Origin: Cedecea selenatireducens | Lineage (GTDB): Bacteria; Pseudomonadota; Gammaproteobacteria; Enterobacterales; Enterobacteriaceae | DNA length: 64,000 nt | Reading direction: 5' to 3' | Assembly (NCBI RefSeq): GCF_042138895.1 | Contig: NZ_JBHIKW010000004.1 | Location: 62,001 to 126,000, forward strand | Shown: positions 23,162 through 32,862 of the stretch, piece after piece | Position numbering within the stretch: position 1 is the first letter of the stretch | Layout: each line of letters opens with the position of its first letter | Program-made: the position numbers and the translations under genes | The notes under the pieces: model-generated | Seen by the model: the letters and a program-made list of their open reading frames with translations, nothing else | The model's database searches: none | What the model was told of the DNA's origin: nothing

Positions 23162-24610
23162 CTACTCGTGGTGATCGTGAACCTGTTGGGCCACTTCATG
23201 CACGCGCTTACGTGCGCCAAACCAGCCCAGCGTCAGCAGAATCGCCAGCACCGGAATAGAGGCAATGGTGAAGGTCCCATTCGGGTAGTCCATCGCCATC
23301 AGTACCAGAACGCCGAGCAGGAACAGCAGCGTCAACCATGAGGTAAACGGCGCGCCCGGCAGCTTGAAGCTCACGTCGTCCGCTTTCCCTTCTTTAATCG
23401 CCTTGCGCAGACGAATCTGGCACAGCACGATAAACGCCCAGGAGGTGATGATGCCCAGAGACGCCATATTCAGCACAATTTCAAACACCTGGGAAGGCAC
23501 CAGGTAGTTGAGGAACACGCCAAGCACGTACACGCCGCTGGTGACCAGAATCCCGGCATACGGCACCTGATTCTTGCTCATCTTCGACATGAACTGCGGC
23601 GCGGAACCGCCCATCGACATTGAACGCAGAATACGCCCGGTGCAGTACAGGCCAGAGTTCAGACTCGAGAGAGCGGCTGTCAGCACCACGATGTTCATCA
23701 CGTCGCCGATGTAAGGCACGCCGAGCTTCGAGAAGAAGGTCACAAACGGGCTTTGCCCCGCCTGATAGGCGTTCCACGGCAGCAACAGCACCAGCAGCAC
23801 GACGGAGCCGACATAGAACAGGCCGATACGCCAGATAACGCTGTTGATCGCCTTTGGCACCATGGTTTTCGGGTCTTTACATTCCCCGGCCGCGGTGCCG
23901 ACTAATTCAATAGAGGCGAAAGCGAAGACTACGCCCTGAATCAGCACCAGCGCGGGCAGCAGGCCGTGGGGGAAGAAGCCGCCGTTATCGGTTATCAGGT
24001 GGAAGCCGGTGCTGTTGCCGTCAATCGGTTTCCCTGTGCCGAGGAAAATGGTCCCGACAATCAGGAAGGCGACGATAGCCAACACTTTGACCAGTGCAAA
24101 CCAGAACTCCATTTCGGCGAACCACTTCACGCCAATCATGTTCATTGCCGCGACCACGGCCAGCGCACCGAGCGCGAAGACCCATTGCGGCACATCCCCG
24201 AACGCGCCCCAATAGTGCATGTAGAGCGCAACGGCGGTGATGTCCACGATCCCGGTCATCGCCCAGTTGACGAAGTACATCCAGCCACAAACGTAGGCGG
24301 CCTTTTCCCCGAGAAACTCACGGGTGTATGAAACGAAGCTGCCGCTGGAAGGGCGATGGATAACCAGCTCGCCCAAAGCGCGAAGGATGAAGAAAGAGAA
24401 AATACCGCAAACCAGATAGATTAACGCCAGCGCGGGCCCTGCGGCCTGCAGGCGAGCACCTGCGCCGAGGAACAGGCCGGTACCGATGGCGCCGCCGATG
24501 GCAATCATCTGCACGTGGCGGTTGCCCATTGCCTGGTGATACCCCGAGTCCTGAGAATTCAACCAGCGCCGTTTGGCGGCGCGGTGTTCCGCTTCAGTCT
24601 TTGTTTTCAT
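23162..24610 (-). CDS. ansP: L-asparagine permease
   Basis: A 482-residue APC-family amino acid permease with about 12 TM segments. It agrees with E. coli AnsP over nearly its whole length: AAKRRWLNSQDSGYHQAMGN at the start, then IAIGGAIGTGLFLGAGARLQ and FASIELVGTAAGECKDP. The C-terminus is about 17 residues shorter than in E. coli and ends in VHDHHE. It imports L-asparagine with protons across the inner membrane. The gene is monocistronic; upstream is a 210-bp gap before a small plus-strand ORF. Confidence 0.92.
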   Translation of the reverse strand: MKTKTEAEHRAAKRRWLNSQDSGYHQAMGNRHVQMIAIGGAIGTGLFLGAGARLQAAGPALALIYLVCGIFSFFILRALGELVIHRPSSGSFVSYTREFLGEKAAYVCGWMYFVNWAMTGIVDITAVALYMHYWGAFGDVPQWVFALGALAVVAAMNMIGVKWFAEMEFWFALVKVLAIVAFLIVGTIFLGTGKPIDGNSTGFHLITDNGGFFPHGLLPALVLIQGVVFAFASIELVGTAAGECKDPKTMVPKAINSVIWRIGLFYVGSVVLLVLLLPWNAYQAGQSPFVTFFSKLGVPYIGDVMNIVVLTAALSSLNSGLYCTGRILRSMSMGGSAPQFMSKMSKNQVPYAGILVTSGVYVLGVFLNYLVPSQVFEIVLNMASLGIITSWAFIVLCQIRLRKAIKEGKADDVSFKLPGAPFTSWLTLLFLLGVLVLMAMDYPNGTFTIASIPVLAILLTLGWFGARKRVHEVAQQVHDHHE

Positions 24611-24820
24611 TGAGATTCCTGTCTGCCTTTGAGTTAAAAAGCGCCGTCCTTTTCCGCCCGTTAATTCTGGCTGCGGGGGCCGTAAAAAAGAGGGCGAGGA
24701 ATCCTGCCAGAAAATTGAATGAGAATCAAAATTACAAACTTGTCATTTTAGTGGCGGCGTTCTGTTGGTGTGACGGGCATAACATTCCTGATATACCAGG
24801 ACTCTGAGAAGGGCTGCATC

Positions 24821-25039
24821 ATGAACATTAAATGGTCAAAAAAACGGCTCGCGGTTGCCTGCGTGCTAGCCTGCACGGCAGGGCTTTGGATGTACTCCCA
24901 GGCCTCTTCGCCAGCAACGCAAACAAAAACGGCTTTACGCGCCGGACGTTGTCGTCTTACCGCCGCAGGCGGTGCAGGATGGCCCGGGCGCGGCAGTACG
25001 TTTACGCTCTCGTTGCCGCGACACGAAACGCTTAAATAA
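24821..25039 (+). CDS. Small membrane-anchored or exported protein, unknown
   Basis: A 72-residue frame beginning MNIKWSKKRLAVACVLACT: basic start and a hydrophobic segment at about 10-27, a signal or signal-anchor. GAAGG lies 8 bases upstream of the ATG. The remainder is basic, with Cys44, a Gly-rich patch and the end GRGSTFTLSLPRHETLK. That end resembles the last motif of histidine-kinase ATPase domains (GxGSTF), though this may be chance. It lies 187 bp before the macA-like gene on the same strand. It may be a peptide handled by the exporter, a remnant of a kinase gene, or spurious; I do not recognise it. Confidence 0.4.
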   Translation: MNIKWSKKRLAVACVLACTAGLWMYSQASSPATQTKTALRAGRCRLTAAGGAGWPGRGSTFTLSLPRHETLK

Positions 25040-25226
25040 CGCAGAATAATCTCTCCTTGCAGGAACGAAATTAAGCGCAATGAGTCTCAGTGACGTAAAC
25101 AGGTAGCCCTTTGTCCTCTTCAGGATAAAATCTAAACTGATGCGTCGTGTTTAGCTCCAGTAGAGACTGGGGCGTTCACTATGAGGCCCTGGATCACCGC
25201 TTTAATCGTTATGGAAAACCTGCACA

Positions 25227-26414
25227 ATGCTAACGAAATTCCTCTCGCGCCGCGCCGTCGCCCTGGCCGTGGTGCTACTCACCGTTCTTATCATCGCGTT
25301 GTTCTTCTTTCTGAGAAGCCCGGATGTGCCCGACTATGTCACGGCCCCCGTGCGCAAGGGGGATATAGAAAATTCCGTCCTGGCGACCGGCCGCATCGAC
25401 GCCATTGAACGCGTTAACGTCGGGGCGCAGGTTTCAGGCCAGGTCAAGTCGCTTAAAGTGAAGCTGGGCGACCACGTGACCAAAGGGCAGTCGATTGCCG
25501 ACATTGATGACGTGCCGCAGCGGAACGACCTGCGTAACGCCGAAGCCGCGCTAAACGTGGTCAAAGCCGATCTGCAGGCTAAGCAAGCGCTCCTGAAACA
25601 ATCTGAACTGCGATTTAAACGCCAGCGCCAGATGCTGAGTGAAGATGCCAGCTCGCGCGAAGATTTTGAATCTGCCGAGGCAACGCTTGCCACCACGCGC
25701 GCTGAATTACTGTCACTGAATGCCAAACTTGTTCAGGCGCAGATAGAGGTGGATAAGAAAAAGGTCGACCTTGGCTATACGCGAGTCCTGGCGCCGATGG
25801 ACGGCATTGTTATCGCCGTTGTCACGCAGCAGGGGCAGACCGTAAACTCCAGCCAGAGCGCGCCGACCATTATTAAGCTGGCCCGTCTCGACGTCATGAC
25901 CATCAAGGCGCAGATCTCTGAGGCCGATATCACCAAAATTTCTGCCGGTCAAAAAGCCCGCTTCACGATTTTCTCCGAGCCGGACAAACACTATGACGCG
26001 ACGCTGCGCACCGTTGAGCTGGCGCCGGAGTCGGTAATGAAAGATGACTCTCTTGCCGGCAGCAGCACGGCATCCGGTTCTGGCACTTCCAATGCGTCCG
26101 TCTATTACAACGCTCTGCTCGACGTTCCAAACCCAGAGAATCGTCTCCGTATAGCGATGACCGCTCAGGTCACGCTGCTAGCCGGAGAAGCCAAAGATAC
26201 GCTACTGGTGCCGATCCAGGCCGTGCGTAAAGCCGAAGAAAATAAGCAGCAGGTTCAGGTGCTCACGGCTAACGGCAAGCTGGAAACCCGGGAGGTGAAA
26301 ACCGGGATTACCAACAACGTGGATATTCAGATCCTCGAGGGCTTAAACGTCGGGGAAAATGTGGTGCTGTCGCAGCCGGGTGAGAAAGCGCCTGGGGAAG
26401 GGTTTGTGCTGTGA
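25227..26414 (+). CDS. macA: MacA-like periplasmic adaptor of a tripartite ABC exporter
   Basis: A 395-residue membrane fusion protein: one N-terminal TM (about 10-30), then GDIENSVLATGRIDAIERVNVGAQVSGQV (barrel-sandwich half), a helical hairpin at about 95-170 with repeated Ala/Leu/Glu heptads, and the second lipoyl half DLGYTRVLAPMDGIVIAVVTQQGQTV near 175-200. The order matches MacA and PvdR. It links the inner membrane ABC protein to an outer membrane channel. The stop overlaps the macB start (GTGA). Unlike the E. coli macAB operon, this one carries its own outer membrane factor, as in PvdRT-OpmQ of Pseudomonas, so it may be a distinct exporter rather than the macrolide/protoporphyrin system. 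Confidence 0.85.
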   Translation: MLTKFLSRRAVALAVVLLTVLIIALFFFLRSPDVPDYVTAPVRKGDIENSVLATGRIDAIERVNVGAQVSGQVKSLKVKLGDHVTKGQSIADIDDVPQRNDLRNAEAALNVVKADLQAKQALLKQSELRFKRQRQMLSEDASSREDFESAEATLATTRAELLSLNAKLVQAQIEVDKKKVDLGYTRVLAPMDGIVIAVVTQQGQTVNSSQSAPTIIKLARLDVMTIKAQISEADITKISAGQKARFTIFSEPDKHYDATLRTVELAPESVMKDDSLAGSSTASGSGTSNASVYYNALLDVPNPENRLRIAMTAQVTLLAGEAKDTLLVPIQAVRKAEENKQQVQVLTANGKLETREVKTGITNNVDIQILEGLNVGENVVLSQPGEKAPGEGFVL

Positions 26415-28351
26415 GCAACATCATTGAGCTGAAGGGTATCAGCCGGACCTATGGCAACGGCGGCCAGGCGCTGACCGTCCTGAAAAACGTGAGTCTGACC
26501 ATCGCGGCGGGAGAAATGGTGGCCATCATTGGCGCCTCGGGTTCGGGTAAATCGACCCTGATGAACATTATGGGCTGCCTTGACGTGCCCGACCGCGGGG
26601 ATTACTTCATCGGCGGGCAAAACGCCGCTCAACTTTCGCCGGATGAGCTGGCCAGGGTGCGCCGGGAACATATCGGCTTTATCTTCCAGCGCTACCATTT
26701 GATGCCCGACCTTAGCGCCCTGGGCAACGTTGAGATCCCGGCCATTTACGCCAACAGCGAGCGCGACAAACGTCGGCTGCGGGCGGCGGCTTTGCTTGGC
26801 AGGCTTGGGCTGGAAGGCCGCGAGCACCATAAGCCCGGCGAGCTTTCCGGCGGCCAGCAGCAGCGCGTGAGTATCGCCCGTTCGCTGATTAACGGTGGGG
26901 AGATAATTCTGGCGGATGAGCCGACCGGCGCGCTGGATTCTCAGTCCGGGCAGGAAGTGTTAGCCATCCTGAGCGAGCTTAACCAGCGCGGTCATACGGT
27001 GGTGATGGTGACCCACGATATGAAAGTGGCGCAGCACGCACGGCGTATTATCGAGCTGCGCGACGGCGAAATTATCGCCGATAGCGGCAGTTGCGTAACC
27101 GCCACGGAAACGCTGCCGCCGCCCAACCGTACCCGGCAAAGCCGCTGGCAAAGCTTGCTCGACCGTACGCGTGAATCGCTGCAAATGGCGCTCAAAGCGA
27201 TGAACGCGCACCGTTTACGTACCACGCTAACCATGACCGGGATAATTTTCGGTATTGCCGCCGTGGTCACCGTTGTGGCGCTGGGCGAGGGGGCGAAGCA
27301 GAAGACGCTGGAGAATATTAAGGATCTGGGTACCAACGTGGTCAGCATCTATCCCGGCCGGGATTTCTTTGATGACAGCATCGAGGGCATTCGAACGCTG
27401 GTGCCGGCAGACGCTGAGGCGCTGGCGAAGCAGGGCTTTGTCGACAGCGTAAGCCCGGAGGTTAGCGCCTCAGACAACATTCGTTTTCTCGGTAAATCCG
27501 CAACCGCTTCGATCAACGGCGTCGGGCGAGATCACTTCCGCGTAAACGGCATTCAGCTTCTGCAAGGGGCTACCTTCAGGGACGATCGTAACGCGCTGCA
27601 GGAAGTGATTATCGATGAGAACGCCCGCAAAGCGCTGTTCGACGACGCCGGGCTGCAGGCGCTGGGGCAAATCGTTTTTCTGGGTTCCGTTCCGGCACGC
27701 GTGGTGGGCATCGCCCAAAGTAACAACCGGAGCTACGCGCCTAACCGCATTACCGTGTGGATGCCCTACAGCACGGTGATGTACCGCATGGTAGGCAAAC
27801 CGGTTTTGAGCAGCATCAGCGTCCGACTCAAAGACAATGTGGCTAACGAGGCGGCGGTAAGCGCCATTTCTCAGCTGCTAACCCAGCGCCACGGCGTGAA
27901 AGATTTCCAGCTCTATAACTTCGAACAGATCAGAAAATCTATCGAACGCACCTCGATGACCTTTAGCATTTTGATTCTGATGGTCGCCTGCATCTCGCTG
28001 ATGATCGGCAGTATCGGCGTGATGAACATCATGCTGGTCTCCGTGACCGAAAGAACCCATGAAATCGGCGTACGCATGGCGGTAGGTGCGCGACGGAGCG
28101 ACATCATGCAGCAGTTTATGATTGAAGCCGTACTGGTTTGCCTGATTGGCGGGGCGCTGGGCATTGCGCTTTCTTATGCCGCAGGCGCGTTATTTACCGC
28201 CCTGGCGGGCGGAATGTTCACGGCTATTTATTCGTGGCAGGCCGCTGCCGCCGCGTTCTGTTGTTCAACATTAATCGGCATGATCTTCGGTTATCTCCCC
28301 GCCCGCAAAGCGGCAAGGATGGACCCGGTCGTTTCACTGGCCAGCGAGTAA
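26411..28351 (+). CDS. macB: MacB-like ABC exporter ATPase/permease
   Basis: A 646-residue half-transporter of the MacB type starting at GTG 26411 inside the macA stop. The N-terminal ABC domain has Walker A GASGSGKST at 41-49, the signature LSGGQQQR near 143 and Walker B IILADEPTGALD near 163. Then comes a TM segment (about 270-295, RTTLTMTGIIFGIAAVVTVVA), a large periplasmic domain and three C-terminal TMs (from about 525). MacB works as a mechanotransmitter: ATP hydrolysis drives substrates from the periplasm through the outer channel. Substrate unknown; known ones include macrolides, heat-stable enterotoxin, protoporphyrin and siderophores. Confidence 0.9.
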   Translation: MSNIIELKGISRTYGNGGQALTVLKNVSLTIAAGEMVAIIGASGSGKSTLMNIMGCLDVPDRGDYFIGGQNAAQLSPDELARVRREHIGFIFQRYHLMPDLSALGNVEIPAIYANSERDKRRLRAAALLGRLGLEGREHHKPGELSGGQQQRVSIARSLINGGEIILADEPTGALDSQSGQEVLAILSELNQRGHTVVMVTHDMKVAQHARRIIELRDGEIIADSGSCVTATETLPPPNRTRQSRWQSLLDRTRESLQMALKAMNAHRLRTTLTMTGIIFGIAAVVTVVALGEGAKQKTLENIKDLGTNVVSIYPGRDFFDDSIEGIRTLVPADAEALAKQGFVDSVSPEVSASDNIRFLGKSATASINGVGRDHFRVNGIQLLQGATFRDDRNALQEVIIDENARKALFDDAGLQALGQIVFLGSVPARVVGIAQSNNRSYAPNRITVWMPYSTVMYRMVGKPVLSSISVRLKDNVANEAAVSAISQLLTQRHGVKDFQLYNFEQIRKSIERTSMTFSILILMVACISLMIGSIGVMNIMLVSVTERTHEIGVRMAVGARRSDIMQQFMIEAVLVCLIGGALGIALSYAAGALFTALAGGMFTAIYSWQAAAAAFCCSTLIGMIFGYLPARKAARMDPVVSLASE

Positions 28352-28354
28352 CCT

Positions 28355-29725
28355 ATGAAAATTTTATCACCTTTGGCTTTATGCCTTGCCGCCGCGTTCA
28401 GCGCAGGCTGCGCAAATACGCTTAAAAGCGACTATCACGCGCCCGAAGTGAGCTATCCCGCCAGCTGGAACAAGAGCGAGCCGGTCGGAGACATTGCCCC
28501 GTTTGACTGGAAAGCGTTTAACGATCCCCAGCTCGATAACTGGCTGCGCCAGGTCATGGCAAGCAATAACGACGTGGCTATCGCCGTGCTGCGCGTGTAC
28601 CGGGCGCGACTGGACGCGGAAAGAGTCGGTATCACCAACGATCCAGGGCTGAAAGGTTCGCTGGGCGTAGACGGAAAAACCCCGCTGAATAACTCGTCCG
28701 GCTGGACAAAAGGCAGCTCTGCCAGCCTCAGCACCAGCTATGAGCTGGATCTCTGGGGCAAAATAGCCCGCCAGCGCGATGCGGCGGAGTGGGCAAGTCA
28801 TGCCAGCGAAGAAGATTTACGCGCCGCACGCCTGACGCTGCTTTCAGAGGCCAGTAATAATTACTGGCGCATCGGCTTTGTGAACCAACAAATCGACGTG
28901 CTCCAGCAGAGCATCGACTATGCAAAAGAGACGCTGCGTCTGGCGGAGGCTCGCTATCGTGCAGGTGGAGCTTCAGCCCTGGATGTCGTTGACGCTCAAC
29001 AAAGCCTGCTGGCGCAGGAAAATCGACTCACCGGGCTGCAGCGGGACCGCCTGCTGGGGCTTAACCAACAGGCAGTATTGCTCGGTACCGCGCCGGGCAG
29101 CGCCGTTGTGGAGCCAACAAAACTGCCAAAAGGAACCCTGCCGCAGGTTAACGCGAACATTCCTGCCAGCGTGCTGATGCATCGGCCTGATATCAGCGCG
29201 CAAGAGTGGCGGGTGCGTGAAGCGCTGGCCAATGTTGATATCCGGCGTACCGAATACTATCCCGCGTTCAGCCTGACGGGATCTCTTGGCACCGGCAGCA
29301 GCTCGCTGCTGAACGTGCTGCATAACCCAATCGGTTCCGTTGGCGCGAGCCTGACGCTACCGTTCCTCGAGTGGCGGCAGCGGGGCGTGGAGGTGAAAAT
29401 CGCCCGTAACGATTACGAGCAGCGAGTGCTGGCGTTTAAACAGTCGCTTTATAAAGCAATGAGCAGCATTGAAGACGAACTCTCCCTGCGCAATCAGCTG
29501 CTGGCGCAGGAATTAAGGCTCCGGGAGGGGCTGGCGCTTGCGCGTAAGTCAGAGCGGCTGAATGAAGTGCGCTACCGTCAGGGGGCAGCGCGTATTTCAT
29601 TCTGGCTCGATGCCCAGGAAAAACGTCGCCAGGCGGAACTGTTGCTGGATGAAAATCGCTTTAATCAGCTGCAAAATCTGGCAAAAATTTATCTCGAGTT
29701 TGGCGGGTCGTCTAAATTCCCCTAA
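28355..29725 (+). CDS. NodT-type outer membrane efflux lipoprotein
   Basis: A 456-residue outer membrane factor: signal peptide and lipobox SAGC with Cys19, two repeated OEP domains (about 50-245 and 265-455). Typical are STSYELDLWGKIARQRDAAEW near 129, LTLLSEASNNYWRIGF near 163 and HRPDISAQEWRVREALANVDIRRTEYYPAFSLTGSLG near 267. This is the OprM/CusC/NodT family rather than TolC. It starts 3 bp after the macB stop and completes the tripartite exporter, so the system does not need TolC. Confidence 0.9.
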   Translation: MKILSPLALCLAAAFSAGCANTLKSDYHAPEVSYPASWNKSEPVGDIAPFDWKAFNDPQLDNWLRQVMASNNDVAIAVLRVYRARLDAERVGITNDPGLKGSLGVDGKTPLNNSSGWTKGSSASLSTSYELDLWGKIARQRDAAEWASHASEEDLRAARLTLLSEASNNYWRIGFVNQQIDVLQQSIDYAKETLRLAEARYRAGGASALDVVDAQQSLLAQENRLTGLQRDRLLGLNQQAVLLGTAPGSAVVEPTKLPKGTLPQVNANIPASVLMHRPDISAQEWRVREALANVDIRRTEYYPAFSLTGSLGTGSSSLLNVLHNPIGSVGASLTLPFLEWRQRGVEVKIARNDYEQRVLAFKQSLYKAMSSIEDELSLRNQLLAQELRLREGLALARKSERLNEVRYRQGAARISFWLDAQEKRRQAELLLDENRFNQLQNLAKIYLEFGGSSKFP

Positions 29726-29860
29726 ATCTTGCTAACTCATTCTCCACAAACAGAAAACGGTTTTTCTTTCTCTGGCGCTCGTTTAAAGTCTGGCTGGCTT
29801 AACGTGTTTAAGCGAACAAAATGATAAACGAGCGCTTATTTTATGGGGAAGGGTGAAGGC

Positions 29861-30763
29861 ATGCGTGTGTCAGATTATATCAGGCTGTTATTTCTTGCCG
29901 CGGTGTGGGGAGCCAGCTTCCTTTTTATGAAAATAGCGGCGCCGGAATTCGGGGCGGTAAACACGGCCTTTTTAAGGGTGTTTTTTGGTTTTGTAGGGCT
30001 GGCGGTGATTCTTTTCACCCTTAGGTCTTCTTTTCGCTTTGAAGGCAAATTCCGTTCGGCGCTTATTTTAGGCGCGATTAACTCCGGGCTGCCTTTCTTT
30101 ATGTATTGCCTGGCCGCAAAATGGCTACCGGCCGGATACTCCGCTATTTTAAACGCAACCACGCCGCTAATGGGCGCCATTATTGGGTTCTCTTTCTTTG
30201 GTGAAAAATTAACGGCACGAAAATGGCTGGGCGTAGTGCTGGGCCTGGCGGGGATTATGGTGATTACCTCGGTCGGTGACGCACAGTCAAACGAGGACAA
30301 AATTGCCGGGATTATTGCCTGCCTGGTAGCCACGAGCTGCTACGGCGTGGCGGGCTTTTTAACCCGCCGCTGGATCTCCAACAAGGGCGGACTTGATCCT
30401 AAAATCGTCGCTTTCGGCAGCCAAATTGGTGCCACGCTTTTCCTGCTGCCGTTCTTTGCCTGGAGCGTGGCGACGGGGCCTTCAATCAACTGGCTGCAGG
30501 GCAATGTCTGGTTCAGCGTGCTGGGCCTGGGTATTCTGTGCACCGCCGTGGCCTATATTTTCTATTTCCGTTTAATTGCCGATATCGGGCCATTACGCAG
30601 CCTCACTGTGACCTTTTTAATTCCACCGTTTGGCGTGCTGTGGGGATATCTCATTTTGCATGAAACCATCAGCGAAGCGTTTATTATCGGCGCGGTGATT
30701 GTTTGTTTCTCCGTCTGGCTGGTGATAAGCCCGGACAAGAAAATGCTTGCCGTAAAAAGTTAA
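29861..30763 (+). CDS. EamA/DMT family transporter
   Basis: A 300-residue inner membrane protein with ten TM segments and two EamA repeats (about 5-130 and 150-290). I chose ATG 29861, with AAGGG seven bases upstream, over an in-frame ATG at 29843. Motifs include LAAVWGASFLFMKIAAPEFG at the first TM and FGEKLTARKWLGVVLGLAGIMVI near 125. Members of the family export amino acids, nucleobases or drugs; the substrate cannot be told. The gene follows the exporter operon after 135 bp with what is probably its own promoter. Confidence 0.85.
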   Translation: MRVSDYIRLLFLAAVWGASFLFMKIAAPEFGAVNTAFLRVFFGFVGLAVILFTLRSSFRFEGKFRSALILGAINSGLPFFMYCLAAKWLPAGYSAILNATTPLMGAIIGFSFFGEKLTARKWLGVVLGLAGIMVITSVGDAQSNEDKIAGIIACLVATSCYGVAGFLTRRWISNKGGLDPKIVAFGSQIGATLFLLPFFAWSVATGPSINWLQGNVWFSVLGLGILCTAVAYIFYFRLIADIGPLRSLTVTFLIPPFGVLWGYLILHETISEAFIIGAVIVCFSVWLVISPDKKMLAVKS

Positions 30764-30847
30764 GCCGGAACCCGGCAACGAATAATTGTAGTTATACTAG
30801 CCGCGAGCCCGGATAAGGTTTCCGGGTTACGCGGTTAAGGAAAAACG

Positions 30848-31198
30848 ATGAAACGAGAAGCGCTGTTCGCTGCGGTGTTTGACAAGTATCAGGTCGAGCC
30901 GGACTATCCGTGGGACAAGTTTAAGGACTACGCCGTGCTGCGGCACCGCTACAAGCGCAAATGGTTTGGCGTGGTGCTGAGCATTTCAGCCGCAAAACTG
31001 GGGCTGGAAAGCGATGAGATCGTCGATATTCTCAACGTAAAAGTGATGCCTGGCGCCGTAGGCTCACTGAGAATGCAGCCGGGTATTTTACCCGCTTACC
31101 ATATGAACAAAGAACATTGGGTGACGGTGCTAATTGACAAGGTGCCGGATGAACTGATCCTGGGCCTTATCGATGAAAGCTTTGGCCTGACGCGCTAA
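30848..31198 (+). CDS. MmcQ/YjbR family DNA-binding-like protein
   Basis: A 116-residue protein of the YjbR/CyaY-like superfamily: AVLRHRYKRKWFGVVLSISAAKLGL near residue 28, the segment ending MPGAVGSLRMQPGILPAYHMNKEHWVTVLID near 68-98, and a C-terminal IDESFGLT. Members have a double-wing fold; DNA binding has been proposed, but a biological role is not established. It lies 84 bp after the EamA gene; a TATACT box in the gap may be its own promoter. Confidence 0.8.
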   Translation: MKREALFAAVFDKYQVEPDYPWDKFKDYAVLRHRYKRKWFGVVLSISAAKLGLESDEIVDILNVKVMPGAVGSLRMQPGILPAYHMNKEHWVTVLIDKVPDELILGLIDESFGLTR

Positions 31199-31208
31199 TC
31201 GTTTCGTG

Positions 31209-31242
31209 CCCCGAATGCCAAAAGAGACCACGGCATCCGGGG
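31209..31242. terminator. Bidirectional terminator-like hairpin
   Basis: An 11-bp stem (CCCCGAATGCC with GGCATCCGGGG, one mismatch) lies between the convergent YjbR-like and porin genes. Confidence 0.6.
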
Positions 31243-31253
31243 AACCCTTTAAC

Positions 31254-32759
31254 TCAGAACCAGGTTTCCAACTGCGTACCGAACATTAGCGAGCCACCGC
31301 TGTGATAGCCTGAATTACCGAAGGTATCGGTCAAGGAATAGTTATCCAGATTTTTGTCCCAGTTCATCCAGCTGACGAAGAAACGGATCTCCGGGCGCTC
31401 GAAGAAGTCGGTGACGTTCTGCATTTTAAAGGTCGGCGCGAAGGTCAGCTTGTAGAAGCTGCCGGATACCGGCTTATTGCCGTTGAAGCCCTTCGGGTCG
31501 ATGTCCATATACTGATAGCTGGCCTCGTACTGCAGGGCAAAGTTCTGATTAACCTCCTGGATCAGCCGTGAGTTGAGTGTCACCCAGTCATAGTGGTCGG
31601 ATTCGATGTAGCGACTGTTGCTGCTTTGCGCCACCAATAGCGGGGCGATGCTCATTCGGTCGCTCAACTGGGTTATGCCGTAGGTGGCAAATTTCACTGT
31701 CCATGCATCGTCGATCAGATAGCCATCCGATCCCGGCCCCCGCACTTCAGCCCCCAGCGCTTTGCCGTAAAGCAGCACGGTTTTGGTCGAACCTTTATTG
31801 AGACCGTAGAAACTGTCGCCATGCCACGCCAGCATGGTATTGAAGCCATGCGAGGCGGCATTATCCTTTGCCAGGCCATCGTTGATCCGCTTGTCATTTT
31901 CCTTAGAATAGAGGCCGTTCAGCATCCACTGCCAGTTGCCGACGCGGTTGTTCAGCGAAAAGGTGTAGTTCTGGATAAAAGTATTCTCCGCGCCGGTCAT
32001 GTTATTGTATTCAACGTTCTCCATCGCCTCTATGTCGTTGAAGTTACGCCCATACACAGCCAGGTTGGTTTTAACATCGCCGAAGAACTTCACATCGTAA
32101 ATCCCCGCACCGGTGCCGACCAGGTTCATCATATCCGAGTCCAGCCAGTGGATATCGAAGTTATCACGGTCCTCTCGTTTGCCCGCCCACAGCGTTGACC
32201 CGCTAAACGCACCGGTGAAGGCAGGGAGGTTGCTCATCTCTACAAACGCCTGGCGCAGATTCATCTGGCCGTTAAACGCGCTGTCGGTGTTGTAGGTTTT
32301 GTCCCACTCGGCAATTTTCATGTAGTAGCGGAAGCTCGAGTCGTTGGCGTAATGGCGTTTATAGTCGAAGTCGGCGGTGACGTAGGTGTCGGCCTCGTTG
32401 CCCAGGCGACCAACGCTGCCGCCAGTGCTGCCCGCCGGCGTCAGTGATGGACCGACGGTGGTGGTGGTGCCTTGTTTTCCGCTCAGGATGCCGGTGCGGG
32501 CGTAGCCGCCAAATTTAATTTCGGTATCGTCATTAATAATATCGCTCTTGCTGTTTTTATTTTTTAATTCTGCGTCGCTGGCTCTCTTCTCCGCTACGGC
32601 AATTTTATTTTTGGCCAGCGTTAATTTATTTTGTGAAAGCTTAAGTTCCGCCTCCACCTTTTCCAGTCTGGCGTTAATTTCTGCCAGGGTTAATTCCGCT
32701 GCATGCGCAGGTAAAGCACAGGCCAGGGTACAGAAAGTTAGAAATGTTATTTTCATCAT
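31254..32759 (-). CDS. Carbohydrate-specific outer membrane porin (ScrY/LamB family)
   Basis: A 501-residue porin with a signal peptide (cut near AHA-AE), an N-terminal coiled coil at about 22-70 rich in Ala/Glu/Lys, then an 18-strand LamB-type barrel. Typical are FGGYARTGIL near 84, GSTGGSVGRLGNEADTYV near 110, WAGKREDRDNFDIHWLDSD near 190 and the terminal Trp-Phe. The coiled coil is shared with sucrose porin ScrY. It is the last gene of the PTS operon, 103 bp after the EIIBC gene, and should admit the disaccharide or oligosaccharide that the PTS transports. Confidence 0.88.
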   Translation of the reverse strand: MMKITFLTFCTLACALPAHAAELTLAEINARLEKVEAELKLSQNKLTLAKNKIAVAEKRASDAELKNKNSKSDIINDDTEIKFGGYARTGILSGKQGTTTTVGPSLTPAGSTGGSVGRLGNEADTYVTADFDYKRHYANDSSFRYYMKIAEWDKTYNTDSAFNGQMNLRQAFVEMSNLPAFTGAFSGSTLWAGKREDRDNFDIHWLDSDMMNLVGTGAGIYDVKFFGDVKTNLAVYGRNFNDIEAMENVEYNNMTGAENTFIQNYTFSLNNRVGNWQWMLNGLYSKENDKRINDGLAKDNAASHGFNTMLAWHGDSFYGLNKGSTKTVLLYGKALGAEVRGPGSDGYLIDDAWTVKFATYGITQLSDRMSIAPLLVAQSSNSRYIESDHYDWVTLNSRLIQEVNQNFALQYEASYQYMDIDPKGFNGNKPVSGSFYKLTFAPTFKMQNVTDFFERPEIRFFVSWMNWDKNLDNYSLTDTFGNSGYHSGGSLMFGTQLETWF

Positions 32760-32862
32760 TAATACCTGTGATCGCCCCTGCTCTGAATAGATATACTCAG
32801 GGCATACGGGTGTCCTTAATAAGGTGAAACATGCTTTTACAGTACAGGGTTTACTGTATTAT

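Noticed and set aside
22635..23220. Two overlapping opposite open frames (115 and 172 codons) in the structured gap
   Set aside because: Neither has a ribosome site, signal or domain; composition is that of random GC-rich DNA; the hairpins explain the region better.
25181..25408. 75-codon open frame overlapping the macA start
   Set aside because: It runs in another frame through the macA N-terminus and becomes Arg/His-rich there, as a shadow would.
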